DNA of 7,204 nt from NCBI GenBank assembly GCA_003457145.1, contig DMSR01000275.1, positions 1 to 7,204 of the forward strand, in the 5' to 3' direction. The notes beneath the pieces were generated by a model. The model was not told where the DNA came from, ran no database searches, and worked only from the letters and a program-made list of their open reading frames with translations. This document shows, one piece after another, positions 1 to 5,900 of the stretch. Source of the stretch: Bacillus sp. (in: firmicutes) (lineage in GTDB: Bacteria > Bacillota > Bacilli > Bacillales > Cytobacillaceae). Every line of letters begins with the position of its first letter. Position 1 is the stretch's first letter. The position numbers and the translations under genes were made by a program.

Positions 1-86
1 CATAACTAATCCCATAAATAAAGCTGATTGCGTACACAAACTTTGAAGATTATACTCGTTGTACAGAAGCCCTGGGATTAGTTATG
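1..86 (+). repeat. 14-bp perfect inverted repeat spanning a terminator loop
   Basis: Bases 1-14 (CATAACTAATCCCA) are the exact reverse complement of 73-86. The second arm is the loop of the terminator hairpin at 65-93 plus its first 3' stem base. A shorter inverted repeat, GTACA/TGTAC at 32-36 and 60-64, nests inside. The arrangement looks like the 3' end of a structured transcript in which long-range pairing competes with, or stacks on, the terminator. The left arm starts at the window edge, so it may continue upstream. No known riboswitch core was recognised. Pairing is seen directly; any regulatory role is inference. Confidence 0.55.
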
Positions 87-97
87 GGCTTCTTTTT
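65..97 (+). terminator. Rho-independent terminator of an upstream transcript
   Basis: An 8-bp stem, AGAAGCCC at 65-72 paired with GGGCTTCT at 86-93, encloses a 13-base loop and runs into a T tract at 93-97. It would end plus-strand transcription coming from outside the window before the small gene at 226. The loop is unusually large and is fully complementary to bases 1-14. Confidence 0.75.
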
Positions 98-225
98 GTG
101 AGCATTTTTGATTTTACAACCAAAAGTAAAAGTCAGCGAGCGAACAATTCAAGCTTGTTAGAAGGAATAAATCATCTAAAAGGGGAATAAAATACATTTA
201 TCATTTGATGATTGGAGGGGTGGCA

Positions 226-393
226 ATGAATTATTCTTATATTGACTTTCAGCGGATTTCAAAGGCATTATCATCCAGCTCAGAAGCTCTCAGAAATGAA
301 CTTCAGCAAGATGAAATGCAGCTTGCCGAGTTGCGGGAAGCAGAAGATAACTTTCGCCAGGCATTGTCATTTGGCCTTTCCAACCCTAAATAA
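226..393 (+). CDS. small hypothetical protein, 55 residues, helical
   Basis: A short protein of unknown function that I do not recognise. The start is the ATG at 226, because GGAGGGG at 214-220 sits 5 bases ahead of it. A TTG at 205 in the same frame has no such site. The protein is soluble, has no cysteine, signal peptide or membrane segment, and is rich in Leu, Glu, Gln and Ala from about residue 14 to 48. That stretch probably forms one long amphipathic helix or a helical hairpin capable of coiled-coil contact. The N-terminus is aromatic (Tyr3, Tyr5, Phe8) and the C-terminus ends in NPK. The gene stands alone between two terminators and converges with the minus-strand NO-related operon, so the neighbourhood says little about its job. 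The good ribosome binding site and the terminator directly after the stop codon support a real gene. Confidence 0.65.
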   Translation: MNYSYIDFQRISKALSSSSEALRNELQQDEMQLAELREAEDNFRQALSFGLSNPK

Positions 394-399
394 AAATGA

Positions 400-434
400 A
401 AAAAGAAACGCCTAAATCACAAGCGTTTCTTTTT
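400..434. terminator. bidirectional terminator between convergent genes
   Basis: GAAACGC at 405-411 pairs with GCGTTTC at 423-429. The stem continues as an A run (399-404) facing a T run (430-434), around an 11-base loop. Because it has A's on the left and T's on the right, the hairpin has a U tail on either strand. It can end both the small gene at 226-393 and the minus-strand operon that finishes with the MIP18-family gene. Confidence 0.8.
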
Positions 435-509
435 CATTTCTTTTCATTAAGGATAGTGTCCTGATCCATCGCATGACCCCCCGAGTCGATTCGGACAAAG
501 GCGCTTACG

Positions 510-815
510 CTAAAATCCCTGAAGCAGTCTTTTTCCATCCTCAGTCATCATGTCTGGCGTCCAGGCTGGTTCCCAAGTCAATTCTACGTCTGCAATATCG
601 ACTTCTTCCATACCTTCAACACAATATTTTATACCGCTTACGATACTGTCATGAAGTGGACAACCGGGGGTAGTCAATGTCATTTGAATTCTGGCTTTTC
701 TTGGTTCGGGTACATCGATAGTATAAATAAGACCTAAATCTACTACATTTATATTCAACTCAGGATCATAAACCGTTTTTAAGTTCTCTCTGATTTTTAC
801 CTTTAGTGCTGTCAT
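510..815 (-). CDS. MIP18/DUF59 family iron-sulfur assembly protein (YitW/PaaD-like)
   Basis: A cytoplasmic protein of 101 residues, the usual full length for single-domain MIP18 (DUF59) proteins. Relatives include Bacillus YitW, SufT, and PaaD of the phenylacetate pathway, which help put iron-sulfur clusters into target proteins. Visible family marks are DPEL at residues 17-20, the V-DLGLIY stretch at 25-31, TTPGCPL at 48-54 with the conserved Cys52, and W-x-P-x-W at 81-85 followed by MM at 89-90. The gene is last in the minus-strand operon. Its ribosome binding site (GAGGAGG on the minus strand, 824-830) overlaps the stop codon of the membrane-protein gene before it, with only 13 bases between the genes, so they are co-transcribed and probably translationally coupled. 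In this context a role in building or repairing NO-damaged iron-sulfur or heme enzymes is plausible, but the client protein is unknown. Confidence 0.88.
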   Translation of the reverse strand: MTALKVKIRENLKTVYDPELNINVVDLGLIYTIDVPEPRKARIQMTLTTPGCPLHDSIVSGIKYCVEGMEEVDIADVELTWEPAWTPDMMTEDGKRLLQGF

Positions 816-828
816 GTCTTTTTCCTCC

Positions 829-2073
829 TCATTTTGTTACTACTTTGGCTATAGTTATATTAAAAAGCACTGCGGCTATGAGTAATAAACCCTGCCCGAT
901 AAAAAATATGGACAGCATTTTTGCCGTAAAGGCAGCGGTAAGGAAAAATGCGCCGATAATGAGCAAAAGGAAAAGCGGCAGTGCCGTTTTTTCATCCATC
1001 ATATCCTTCAAGGAAGGTACCTTTTGTTTTCCAATCTCCTTGCTGTATTTATGTGTCCACCATAAGAATGGGACTATTTTATACAGATAACCGATGATGC
1101 TGAATGCAATCCAGGCAGTTAAATACAGGAACAAGATCGGACCTGCTATTTTTGCCATTACTCCTGCTGCTGCACTTACAAATGCGATAAGATGGATGAA
1201 TGTGCCGCAAACGATGGCGAATAAGGCAAACATGAAGGGGCGGTCAAGCTTCTTCTTTACCCGCTTGCCGATGATCTTCTTGATGTGCCAGGTAAAGAAC
1301 AGGAACCCAACGAAAAGTAAAAACGTTCCACCTGTCAGCAATAGCTTGCTTTCATAGACGAAAGAGAGAAGGACTGATAAAATCCCTGTAATATAAATGG
1401 TGAATATATAAGCTGCAGGCTTCATGGAATAGCCATGTGAAAGCGAGAACATCGGTACCATTTTATAGGAAAATCCGAAAATCAATAATGTAAACCAACC
1501 TGCAGTACCGAGTAAAATATGGCTTTTAAAAATAACCTGATAGTAATCCGATGCAAAGCCTGTTTTTATACTAAACACAAGAAGGATTCCAAGTGAGATT
1601 GTCGCTAAAAGTGAAATAAGAGCGGTTCCGACAAATAATGTCAATATATTTGGTTTCGCCTGGCTTTTAAGTGTCATAAACATTTGGACGAGGAACATGA
1701 AAATCCCCGATAATGTCATGATACCTGGAAGCAGGGAATCTTGTGGACTGAAATACAGGACAGCGGCAAATGACCCGATTCCTATTGCCGTTATGGCGAA
1801 TTGTATAAAGCCGAACTTTTCATTCCAAATGGGTGTCAAAAAAGCAACAGGAACAAGCTGGTACATTGCCCCCATGGCAACCATTAATGCCCAGCCTAAG
1901 ACAAACAGGTGAGCAGCTGACCATATCGCTGGGAGCCTGAACGTTCCAGTGACCAGCAGATCTCCATTCAATAATAGGATTAGCTGAGAAAGAATCAAAG
2001 CAAGCATGCTGAAAGTGATAAATGCAAAAGGCAGCTTTATATTTGTTTCGTTTCCTTTGCTTTGCTGAATCAT
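829..2073 (-). CDS. 12-helix membrane protein, NnrS/heme-copper oxidase subunit I-like
   Basis: A 414-residue integral membrane protein with about twelve hydrophobic helices and no catalytic extramembrane domain. I place it with NnrS-like and heme-copper oxidase subunit I-like proteins, which accompany NO reductases and are linked to NO tolerance. Confidence in the exact family is moderate. A motif G-x-x-Y-x-x-V-P occurs three times at near-equal spacing (Gly68, Gly200, Gly328), at the ends of predicted helices 2, 6 and 10. This indicates a threefold pseudo-repeat of four-helix units. His55 and His185 sit at the same relative place in helices 2 and 6. Other histidines are 213, 263, 294 and 341, but helix 10 has none, so it is unlikely to bind the full heme and metal set of a true oxidase. 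The ATG at 2073 lies 5 bases after the stop of the DUF2249 gene, whose end contains the ribosome binding site GGGGTGA, implying coupling. Confidence 0.72.
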   Translation of the reverse strand: MIQQSKGNETNIKLPFAFITFSMLALILSQLILLLNGDLLVTGTFRLPAIWSAAHLFVLGWALMVAMGAMYQLVPVAFLTPIWNEKFGFIQFAITAIGIGSFAAVLYFSPQDSLLPGIMTLSGIFMFLVQMFMTLKSQAKPNILTLFVGTALISLLATISLGILLVFSIKTGFASDYYQVIFKSHILLGTAGWFTLLIFGFSYKMVPMFSLSHGYSMKPAAYIFTIYITGILSVLLSFVYESKLLLTGGTFLLFVGFLFFTWHIKKIIGKRVKKKLDRPFMFALFAIVCGTFIHLIAFVSAAAGVMAKIAGPILFLYLTAWIAFSIIGYLYKIVPFLWWTHKYSKEIGKQKVPSLKDMMDEKTALPLFLLLIIGAFFLTAAFTAKMLSIFFIGQGLLLIAAVLFNITIAKVVTK

Positions 2074-2078
2074 TTAGT

Positions 2079-2294
2079 TCACCCCGCTTTTCGGGAAATT
2101 GTAACCTTATAGCTTCCGTCCTCTTGTTGCTCGGTAAGGTAAAGGTATCCTAGTTCATCCAGCTGTTCAAACAGGAACATAGGACGCCTGTCATTAATAA
2201 TGACCAGTGACTGTCCTTTTTCTAACTCCTCTAGGGCTGCCAGTGTCCTCATCATCGGCTGGGGTGGCTCTAGTCCGCGGTTATCGAGCACCAT
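2079..2294 (-). CDS. DUF2249-type small protein, 71 residues
   Basis: A small soluble protein of the DUF2249 (TusA-like fold) kind, whose molecular function is not established. Motifs are LDNRGLEPPQPMMRTL at residues 3-18 and NDRRPMFL at 34-41, the latter matching the conserved N-D-x-x-P-x-x-L turn of the family. There is no cysteine, so it cannot act as a sulfur carrier in the TusA manner. I chose the ATG at 2294 although the frame is open further up to 2360. It begins the conserved domain, has GGGAGGA at 2302-2308 (minus strand) 7 bases ahead, and starts one base after the stop of the preceding DUF2249 gene, a typical coupled junction. It is second of four genes in the operon headed by the 79-residue paralogue and followed by the membrane protein. 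Confidence 0.8.
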   Translation of the reverse strand: MVLDNRGLEPPQPMMRTLAALEELEKGQSLVIINDRRPMFLFEQLDELGYLYLTEQQEDGSYKVTISRKAG

Positions 2295-2295
2295 C

Positions 2296-2535
2296 CTATT
2301 TTCCTCCCTTCTTCGTAAAAGTGATCTTATAATGCTTTTCTTCGATTTTTTCTGCTTCATGTTCGAATCCTTTTGCCTTCATCACTCCATATAACGGGAC
2401 AGGTCTAAATGGCGCATGGAGAATCAGCACGTCATTCATTTCAAGTCCGGTCATCGCTTCCATTATTTTTTGAAAAGGCTCCAGCTTATTGTTGATATCC
2501 TCTCTAACATCTAGTTCCACTGTCTTGTGTCCCAT
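2296..2535 (-). CDS. DUF2249-type small protein, 79 residues, first gene of operon
   Basis: A cytoplasmic protein of 79 residues that reads as a divergent DUF2249 domain. It opens with LDVRED (residues 8-13), where the family usually has a D-x-R stretch. It contains L-x-x-x-D-V-L-I-L at 31-39 and APFRPVPLYG at 41-50, in place of the canonical N-D-x-x-P-x-P-L turn. Histidines at 3, 40, 59 and 68 are present but no cysteine. Function is unknown; DUF2249 genes commonly travel with denitrification and hemerythrin-like genes. The start ATG at 2535 has AAGGAG (minus strand, 2545-2550) 9 bases ahead. It is the first gene after the operator-promoter at 2564-2613 and its TAG stop is one base from the next start. 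Readthrough from the regulator gene is also possible, as no terminator lies between them. Confidence 0.78.
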   Translation of the reverse strand: MGHKTVELDVREDINNKLEPFQKIMEAMTGLEMNDVLILHAPFRPVPLYGVMKAKGFEHEAEKIEEKHYKITFTKKGGK

Positions 2536-2563
2536 TTCCTTCAGCTCCTTCTTACTGTTTATT

Positions 2564-2613
2564 TAATTAAATGATAATGATTTTCATCGTTTTCTTCCGT
2601 GATGTGCATCACT
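2564..2613 (-). promoter_or_regulatory. class II Crp/Fnr-type promoter of the DUF2249 operon
   Basis: On the minus strand, GTGATG-CA-CATCAC (2612 down to 2599) is a perfect 6+2+6 dyad, directly next to the stop codon of the regulator gene. Read as Crp-type half-sites it is GTGA-N6-TCAC. After exactly 22 bases comes TATCAT (2576-2571), a 5-of-6 match to the -10 hexamer, which predicts a transcript start near 2564 and puts the dyad centre at -41.5. The -35 region is occupied by the site, as expected for a class II activator promoter. The 12-bp palindrome ATTTAATTAAAT (2561-2572) covers the start region. Confidence 0.7.
2572..2586. promoter_or_regulatory. Fur-box-like operator over the -10 element
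   Basis: TGATAAT-G-ATTTTCA matches the Bacillus 7-1-7 Fur box (TGATAAT-N-ATTATCA) at 13 of the 14 defined positions; only one base in the right arm differs. It covers the predicted -10 hexamer of the DUF2249 operon (2571-2576), where bound Fur would block RNA polymerase. Because Fur, PerR and Zur boxes are similar, the protein is inferred; the spacing and TGATAAT arm favour Fur. Confidence 0.55.
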
Positions 2614-3314
2614 TAACAATTAAATAATTCCTGGTGTAATTTTTCATGGTAAATCAGATAACAGCCATCATCTGACATCTCAAGATAATCTTTCTTTTTT
2701 AGATGGTTGATTGTCCGGCTGACAGTCTCCCTTGAAGTGCCAATCATATTGGCAAATTCTTTATTGGTAAAATGGGTGGTGAGTTTAAAGCCTTTCTCTT
2801 TCTTTTCTCCATTCGTCCTGCACAAGCGAAGAAGCAGCATGATGATTTGTTCGTACGTATTATGGAGGATTTGCTCCTCAAGGCGTGCCTGCAAGTCAAC
2901 AATCTTTTCTCCCAGAACCCTGAATAATTTAATCGATAGTTCAGGATATGCTACCAGGGTTTCCTCGAATTTTGAGATGGGAATAACGATTAGTTTTGTA
3001 TCCTCCATCATTTCAGCGTGGGCAGGGTATTCTCCCTTCCTGAAAAAACCAGCATGGGGAAACATTTCCCCTGCCTCTAGTATAGAGACTATTTGTTCTC
3101 TTCCTGAAGGATCCGTCTTATAAATCTTCACCTTTCCTCCATTAATGAAAAAGACTCTATCAAGGGGATCACCTTGCATGAAAGCATACATTTTGCTTTT
3201 AAAAAATCTCGGTTGAGCTATTTCAACGATTGTGTCCAGCTCTTCCGGTGATAACTCCTTAAAGATCGGGACTTCCTTCAATTGCTGTCTGATTTGTGTT
3301 ACCTGCATATCCAT
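2613..3314 (-). CDS. Crp/Fnr-family transcription regulator, candidate NO-response activator
   Basis: A full-length Crp/Fnr regulator of 233 residues. A cyclic-nucleotide-binding-like beta-roll spans about 10-125 (P-I-F at 16-18, conserved GGKVKIYK around 59-66). A long dimerisation helix spans about 127-165, and a C-terminal winged helix about 180-225. The recognition helix reads TSRETVSR (193-200). Arg195, Glu196 and Arg200 match the bases-reading residues of E. coli CRP, so GTGA half-sites are expected, and such sites lie next to its target genes. Cysteines are only 165, 218 and 233, so neither the N-terminal four-cysteine cluster of E. coli FNR nor the C-terminal cluster of Bacillus Fnr is present. 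The signal may be heme-bound NO, as in DNR, but this is inference. AGAGGAG (minus strand, 3318-3324) lies 3 bases from the ATG at 3314 and 9 from Met3 (3308), so the true start may be Met3. It is divergent from norB and is probably autoregulated. Confidence 0.9.
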   Translation of the reverse strand: MDMQVTQIRQQLKEVPIFKELSPEELDTIVEIAQPRFFKSKMYAFMQGDPLDRVFFINGGKVKIYKTDPSGREQIVSILEAGEMFPHAGFFRKGEYPAHAEMMEDTKLIVIPISKFEETLVAYPELSIKLFRVLGEKIVDLQARLEEQILHNTYEQIIMLLLRLCRTNGEKKEKGFKLTTHFTNKEFANMIGTSRETVSRTINHLKKKDYLEMSDDGCYLIYHEKLHQELFNC

Positions 3315-3343
3315 CTGCTCCTCTGCCTTCAGAATGCGTTTCT

Positions 3344-3393
3344 ACTATAGATTTTATCAACCTATCAATGTTGGCAAAGTGACCTGAATCATA
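3344..3393 (-). promoter_or_regulatory. class II Crp/Fnr-type promoter of the regulator gene (autoregulation)
   Basis: On the minus strand, TATGA-TTCAGG-TCACT (3393 down to 3378) matches TGTGA-N6-TCACA at 8 of 10 positions. Its TCAC half ends 22 bases before TAAAAT (3356-3351), a 5-of-6 match to the -10 hexamer. The predicted start is near 3344, 30 bases before the regulator's ATG, so the dyad centre is at -41.5. The direct repeat TATCAA-CC-TATCAA (3355-3368) lies over the -10 and spacer. Autoregulation by the encoded protein is inferred from the site match. Confidence 0.55.
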
Positions 3394-3428
3394 TATTGTG
3401 ACGATTTTTTGAAAGTAATACTTACTCC

Positions 3429-3444
3429 TGTGTCAAAAATCACA
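3429..3444. promoter_or_regulatory. additional Crp/Fnr-type dyad upstream of norB
   Basis: TGTGT-CAAAAA-TCACA matches TGTGA-N6-TCACA at 9 of 10 positions. Its centre (3436.5) is 23 bp, about two helical turns, upstream of the promoter-proximal norB site. No good -10 sits 22 bases downstream of it, so it is more likely an accessory site than the class II site itself. It could serve norB, the divergent regulator gene, or both. Confidence 0.45.
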
Positions 3445-3451
3445 CCTTTAC

Positions 3452-3501
3452 GATGAGGTACTTCACAAACATCTGAATCAATTACTTTTAAACTAAGGAG
3501 G
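3452..3501 (+). promoter_or_regulatory. class II Crp/Fnr-type promoter of norB
   Basis: GATGA-GGTACT-TCACA (3452-3467) matches TGTGA-N6-TCACA at 8 of 10 positions. Its TCAC core ends 22 bases before TAAACT (3489-3494), a 4-of-6 match to the -10 hexamer. The predicted start is near 3501, giving a 31-base leader before the norB ATG. The same 22-base spacing occurs at the other three predicted promoters in the window, which is the main reason for choosing this site; alone it would be weak. Confidence 0.5.
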
Positions 3502-3531
3502 TAAATTAGACAGAAAGGGGATGTATGGAAA

Positions 3532-5895
3532 ATGGAACTCCAACATGGAACATCTACAAAAGCAGTGATTAAAAAAAATAGAAACTCGCTGCTGAAATCC
3601 GTACTCATAATTACATTATTAGCTAGCTTTACAGTGCTCCTTACAGGGGGTTACTGGATTTTTAAAGAAATGGCTCCAAGACCGCTTGAGGTAACAAGCG
3701 ATAAGGGCGAAGTCATCTTGACGAAGGATAGTATTGTAGGAGGCCAGGCGGTCTTTCAGAAGTATGGTTTGATGGACTATGGTACAGTTCTGGGACATGG
3801 GTCGTATATGGGACCAGATTATACCGCAGAAGCACTTACAATCTATACAAAAGGAATGCAGGATTTTAGGGCGCAGGAAAAATACAGCAAAGACTTTGGG
3901 GATTTAGAACAGGATGAGCAGACAATCATCCGAGATCATGTAACGAAGGAAATGCGTGAAAACCGATATATGGATGATACAGATAAGCTAGTCTTGACAG
4001 ACGCCCAGATTAATGGACACAAAAAAGTAAGGGAATTTTATCATACTATTTTTACTGAAGGGGATCAGTGGGGGCTTAAGCCTGGCTTGATCCAGGAAAA
4101 GCATATGCCTGATGGAGACCGTTCCTGGGTTTCACAAGGTGACCAAATCGAACAAATATCTGACTTCTTTTTCTGGACCGCATGGCTTTCCAGCACCGAG
4201 AGGCCTAATGATGAAATTACGTATACTAATAACTGGCCATATTATGAAGATGCCGGCAATAAGATGTCATTCTCTGCAATCTGGTGGAGTGGTGCCAGCG
4301 TTACAATCCTGATTCTATTTGTCGGACTTATTCTATTTGTTTTCTATCGTTACCATCTTGGGATGCAGGAAGCATACACAGATGGGAACTTCCCGAAAAT
4401 CGATTTGATGAAGCTGCCAATTACACCTTCACAATTAAAGTCGGGAAAATATTTCATGATTGTATCAGTTCTCTTCTTTGTCCAAGCAATGTTTGGAGCT
4501 CTGCTCGCTCACTATTATATAGAACCAGACAGCTTTTTTGGGATGAAATGGGTTCATGACTTACTTCCATTCAACATTACGAAAGGATTCCATCTGCAGC
4601 TGGCGATTTTCTGGATTGCTACAGCGTGGCTAGGAATGGGAATTTTTATTGCACCACTTGTGGGAGGGCATGAGCCAAAGCGCCAGGGACTTTTAGTTGA
4701 TATTCTCTTCTGGGCACTAGTTGTTCTAGTTGCGGGAAGCATGACAGGGCAATGGCTAGGCGCTAATGGCTATCTTGGCAACAACTGGTTCCTGTTGGGA
4801 CATCAGGGCTGGGAGTATCTAGAATTGGGCCGTGTATGGCAATTCATCCTCGCAATCGGAATGTTAATTTGGCTATATATAGTGTTCCGAGGCATTAAGA
4901 GCGGACTGAAGCGCGAATCCGATAAAGGCGGATTGATTCACCTATTATTCTATTCGGCAATTGCCGTACCAGCATTTTACTTCTTTGCTTTTATTATTAA
5001 CCCGGGTACACATTTTACATTTGCTGATTACTGGCGCTGGTGGATCATCCATCTTTGGGTAGAAGGTATATTTGAAGTATTTGCAGTAGTCGTTATCGGT
5101 TTCCTGATGGTACAAATGAAGCTGGTAACGAAAAAATCAACGATAAGAGCCTTATACTTCCAGTTAATCCTGCTAATGGGTGCTGGGGTCATCGGTATTG
5201 GCCATCACTATTATTATAATGGTTCTGCAGAGGCATGGATTGCGCTGGGTGCGGTGTTCTCAGCCCTGGAGGTCATCCCGTTAACCCTGCTTATACTAGA
5301 AGCATATGAACAGTATAAGATGATGCGTGACGGGGGGCATGAATTCCCTTATAAAGGAACCTTCTGGTTCTTGATATCAGTAGCTATATGGAACCTTGTT
5401 GGAGCAGGGGTTTTAGGTTTCTTGATCAACCTGCCTGCAGTGAGTTTCTTAGAGCACGGTCAGTTCCTGACACCAGCTCACGGCCATGGATCAATGATGG
5501 GGGTATATGGCATGTTTGCAGGTGCTGTGCTTGTCTACTCTCTCCGGAATATAACAAAGCCGGAAAAATGGAGCGACAAATGGGTTAAATTCATTGTAAT
5601 CATGTTGAATGTAGGACTGGCAGGAATGGTATTCGCCTCCTTGCTGCCTGTAGGCTACCTGCAGTTAAAGGAAGCGTACTTTAACGGCTACGCCGCTTCC
5701 CGTTCATCTGCGTTCCTCAAACAGGAAACCGTTGAAATGCTGCTTACTTTGCGCGCAATTCCGGATACAATTTTCTTAATCGGTGTTGCTGCATTGGCTA
5801 TATTCAGTATCAAAGCAATGTTCAATCTGCGCAAGGTTACACATAAGGAGGAAGAGCTGCTTCCAGTGAAAGACCTGGCAGCTGACGAAGAGTAA
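3532..5895 (+). CDS. norB: quinol-dependent nitric oxide reductase (qNOR), single subunit
   Basis: Membrane enzyme that reduces two NO to N2O with electrons from quinol. At 787 residues it has the normal qNOR length, matching the Geobacillus enzyme. Helix 1 is about residues 22-46; a large extracytoplasmic domain (about 47-248, with GHGSYMGPDYTAEAL at 88-102) replaces the NorC part; thirteen further helices follow. By family knowledge, FeB ligands are His507, His558 and His559 with Glu511 (HLWVE), the heme b3 ligand is His650, and the low-spin heme b ligands are His354 and His652. Glu580 matches a glutamate implicated in proton delivery. All are present and no CuA motif is seen, so the enzyme should be active with quinol. 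The ATG at 3532 is required to keep helix 1, but its nearest ribosome binding site (AAAGGGG, 3514-3520) is 11 bases away and two out-of-frame ATGs lie between. It is transcribed alone and ends at a strong terminator. Confidence 0.97.
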   Translation: MELQHGTSTKAVIKKNRNSLLKSVLIITLLASFTVLLTGGYWIFKEMAPRPLEVTSDKGEVILTKDSIVGGQAVFQKYGLMDYGTVLGHGSYMGPDYTAEALTIYTKGMQDFRAQEKYSKDFGDLEQDEQTIIRDHVTKEMRENRYMDDTDKLVLTDAQINGHKKVREFYHTIFTEGDQWGLKPGLIQEKHMPDGDRSWVSQGDQIEQISDFFFWTAWLSSTERPNDEITYTNNWPYYEDAGNKMSFSAIWWSGASVTILILFVGLILFVFYRYHLGMQEAYTDGNFPKIDLMKLPITPSQLKSGKYFMIVSVLFFVQAMFGALLAHYYIEPDSFFGMKWVHDLLPFNITKGFHLQLAIFWIATAWLGMGIFIAPLVGGHEPKRQGLLVDILFWALVVLVAGSMTGQWLGANGYLGNNWFLLGHQGWEYLELGRVWQFILAIGMLIWLYIVFRGIKSGLKRESDKGGLIHLLFYSAIAVPAFYFFAFIINPGTHFTFADYWRWWIIHLWVEGIFEVFAVVVIGFLMVQMKLVTKKSTIRALYFQLILLMGAGVIGIGHHYYYNGSAEAWIALGAVFSALEVIPLTLLILEAYEQYKMMRDGGHEFPYKGTFWFLISVAIWNLVGAGVLGFLINLPAVSFLEHGQFLTPAHGHGSMMGVYGMFAGAVLVYSLRNITKPEKWSDKWVKFIVIMLNVGLAGMVFASLLPVGYLQLKEAYFNGYAASRSSAFLKQETVEMLLTLRAIPDTIFLIGVAALAIFSIKAMFNLRKVTHKEEELLPVKDLAADEE

Positions 5896-5900
5896 ATGGG

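Noticed and set aside
806..1912. Plus-strand open frames opposite the membrane-protein gene (806-1090, 1094-1357, 1697-1912)
   Set aside because: They are antisense to a well-supported coding gene with clear helix and motif pattern, and carry no recognisable domains or ribosome binding sites.
2599..2612. Dyad after the regulator gene as a terminator
   Set aside because: A 6-bp stem with a 2-base loop and no T tract cannot be an intrinsic terminator; the half-site pattern fits an operator.
2707..3123. Plus-strand open frame of 138 codons opposite the regulator gene
   Set aside because: It is a mirror of the Crp/Fnr coding sequence; the minus-strand protein has all family domains, so this frame is incidental.
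3355..3368. TATCAA direct repeat as an FNR box (TTGAT-N4-ATCAA)
   Set aside because: The two copies are in the same orientation and 8 bases apart, so they do not form the inverted FNR dyad.
3357..3608. Minus-strand open frame of 83 codons across the norB promoter and start
   Set aside because: It overlaps the norB coding start and the divergent promoters, has no ribosome binding site that I can see, and its composition is that of translated noncoding DNA.
3532..5895. CuA-type or cytochrome c-dependent NO reductase
   Set aside because: No CuA cysteine-histidine motif and no CxxCH heme c motif occur; the N-terminal domain is of the qNOR kind in one chain.
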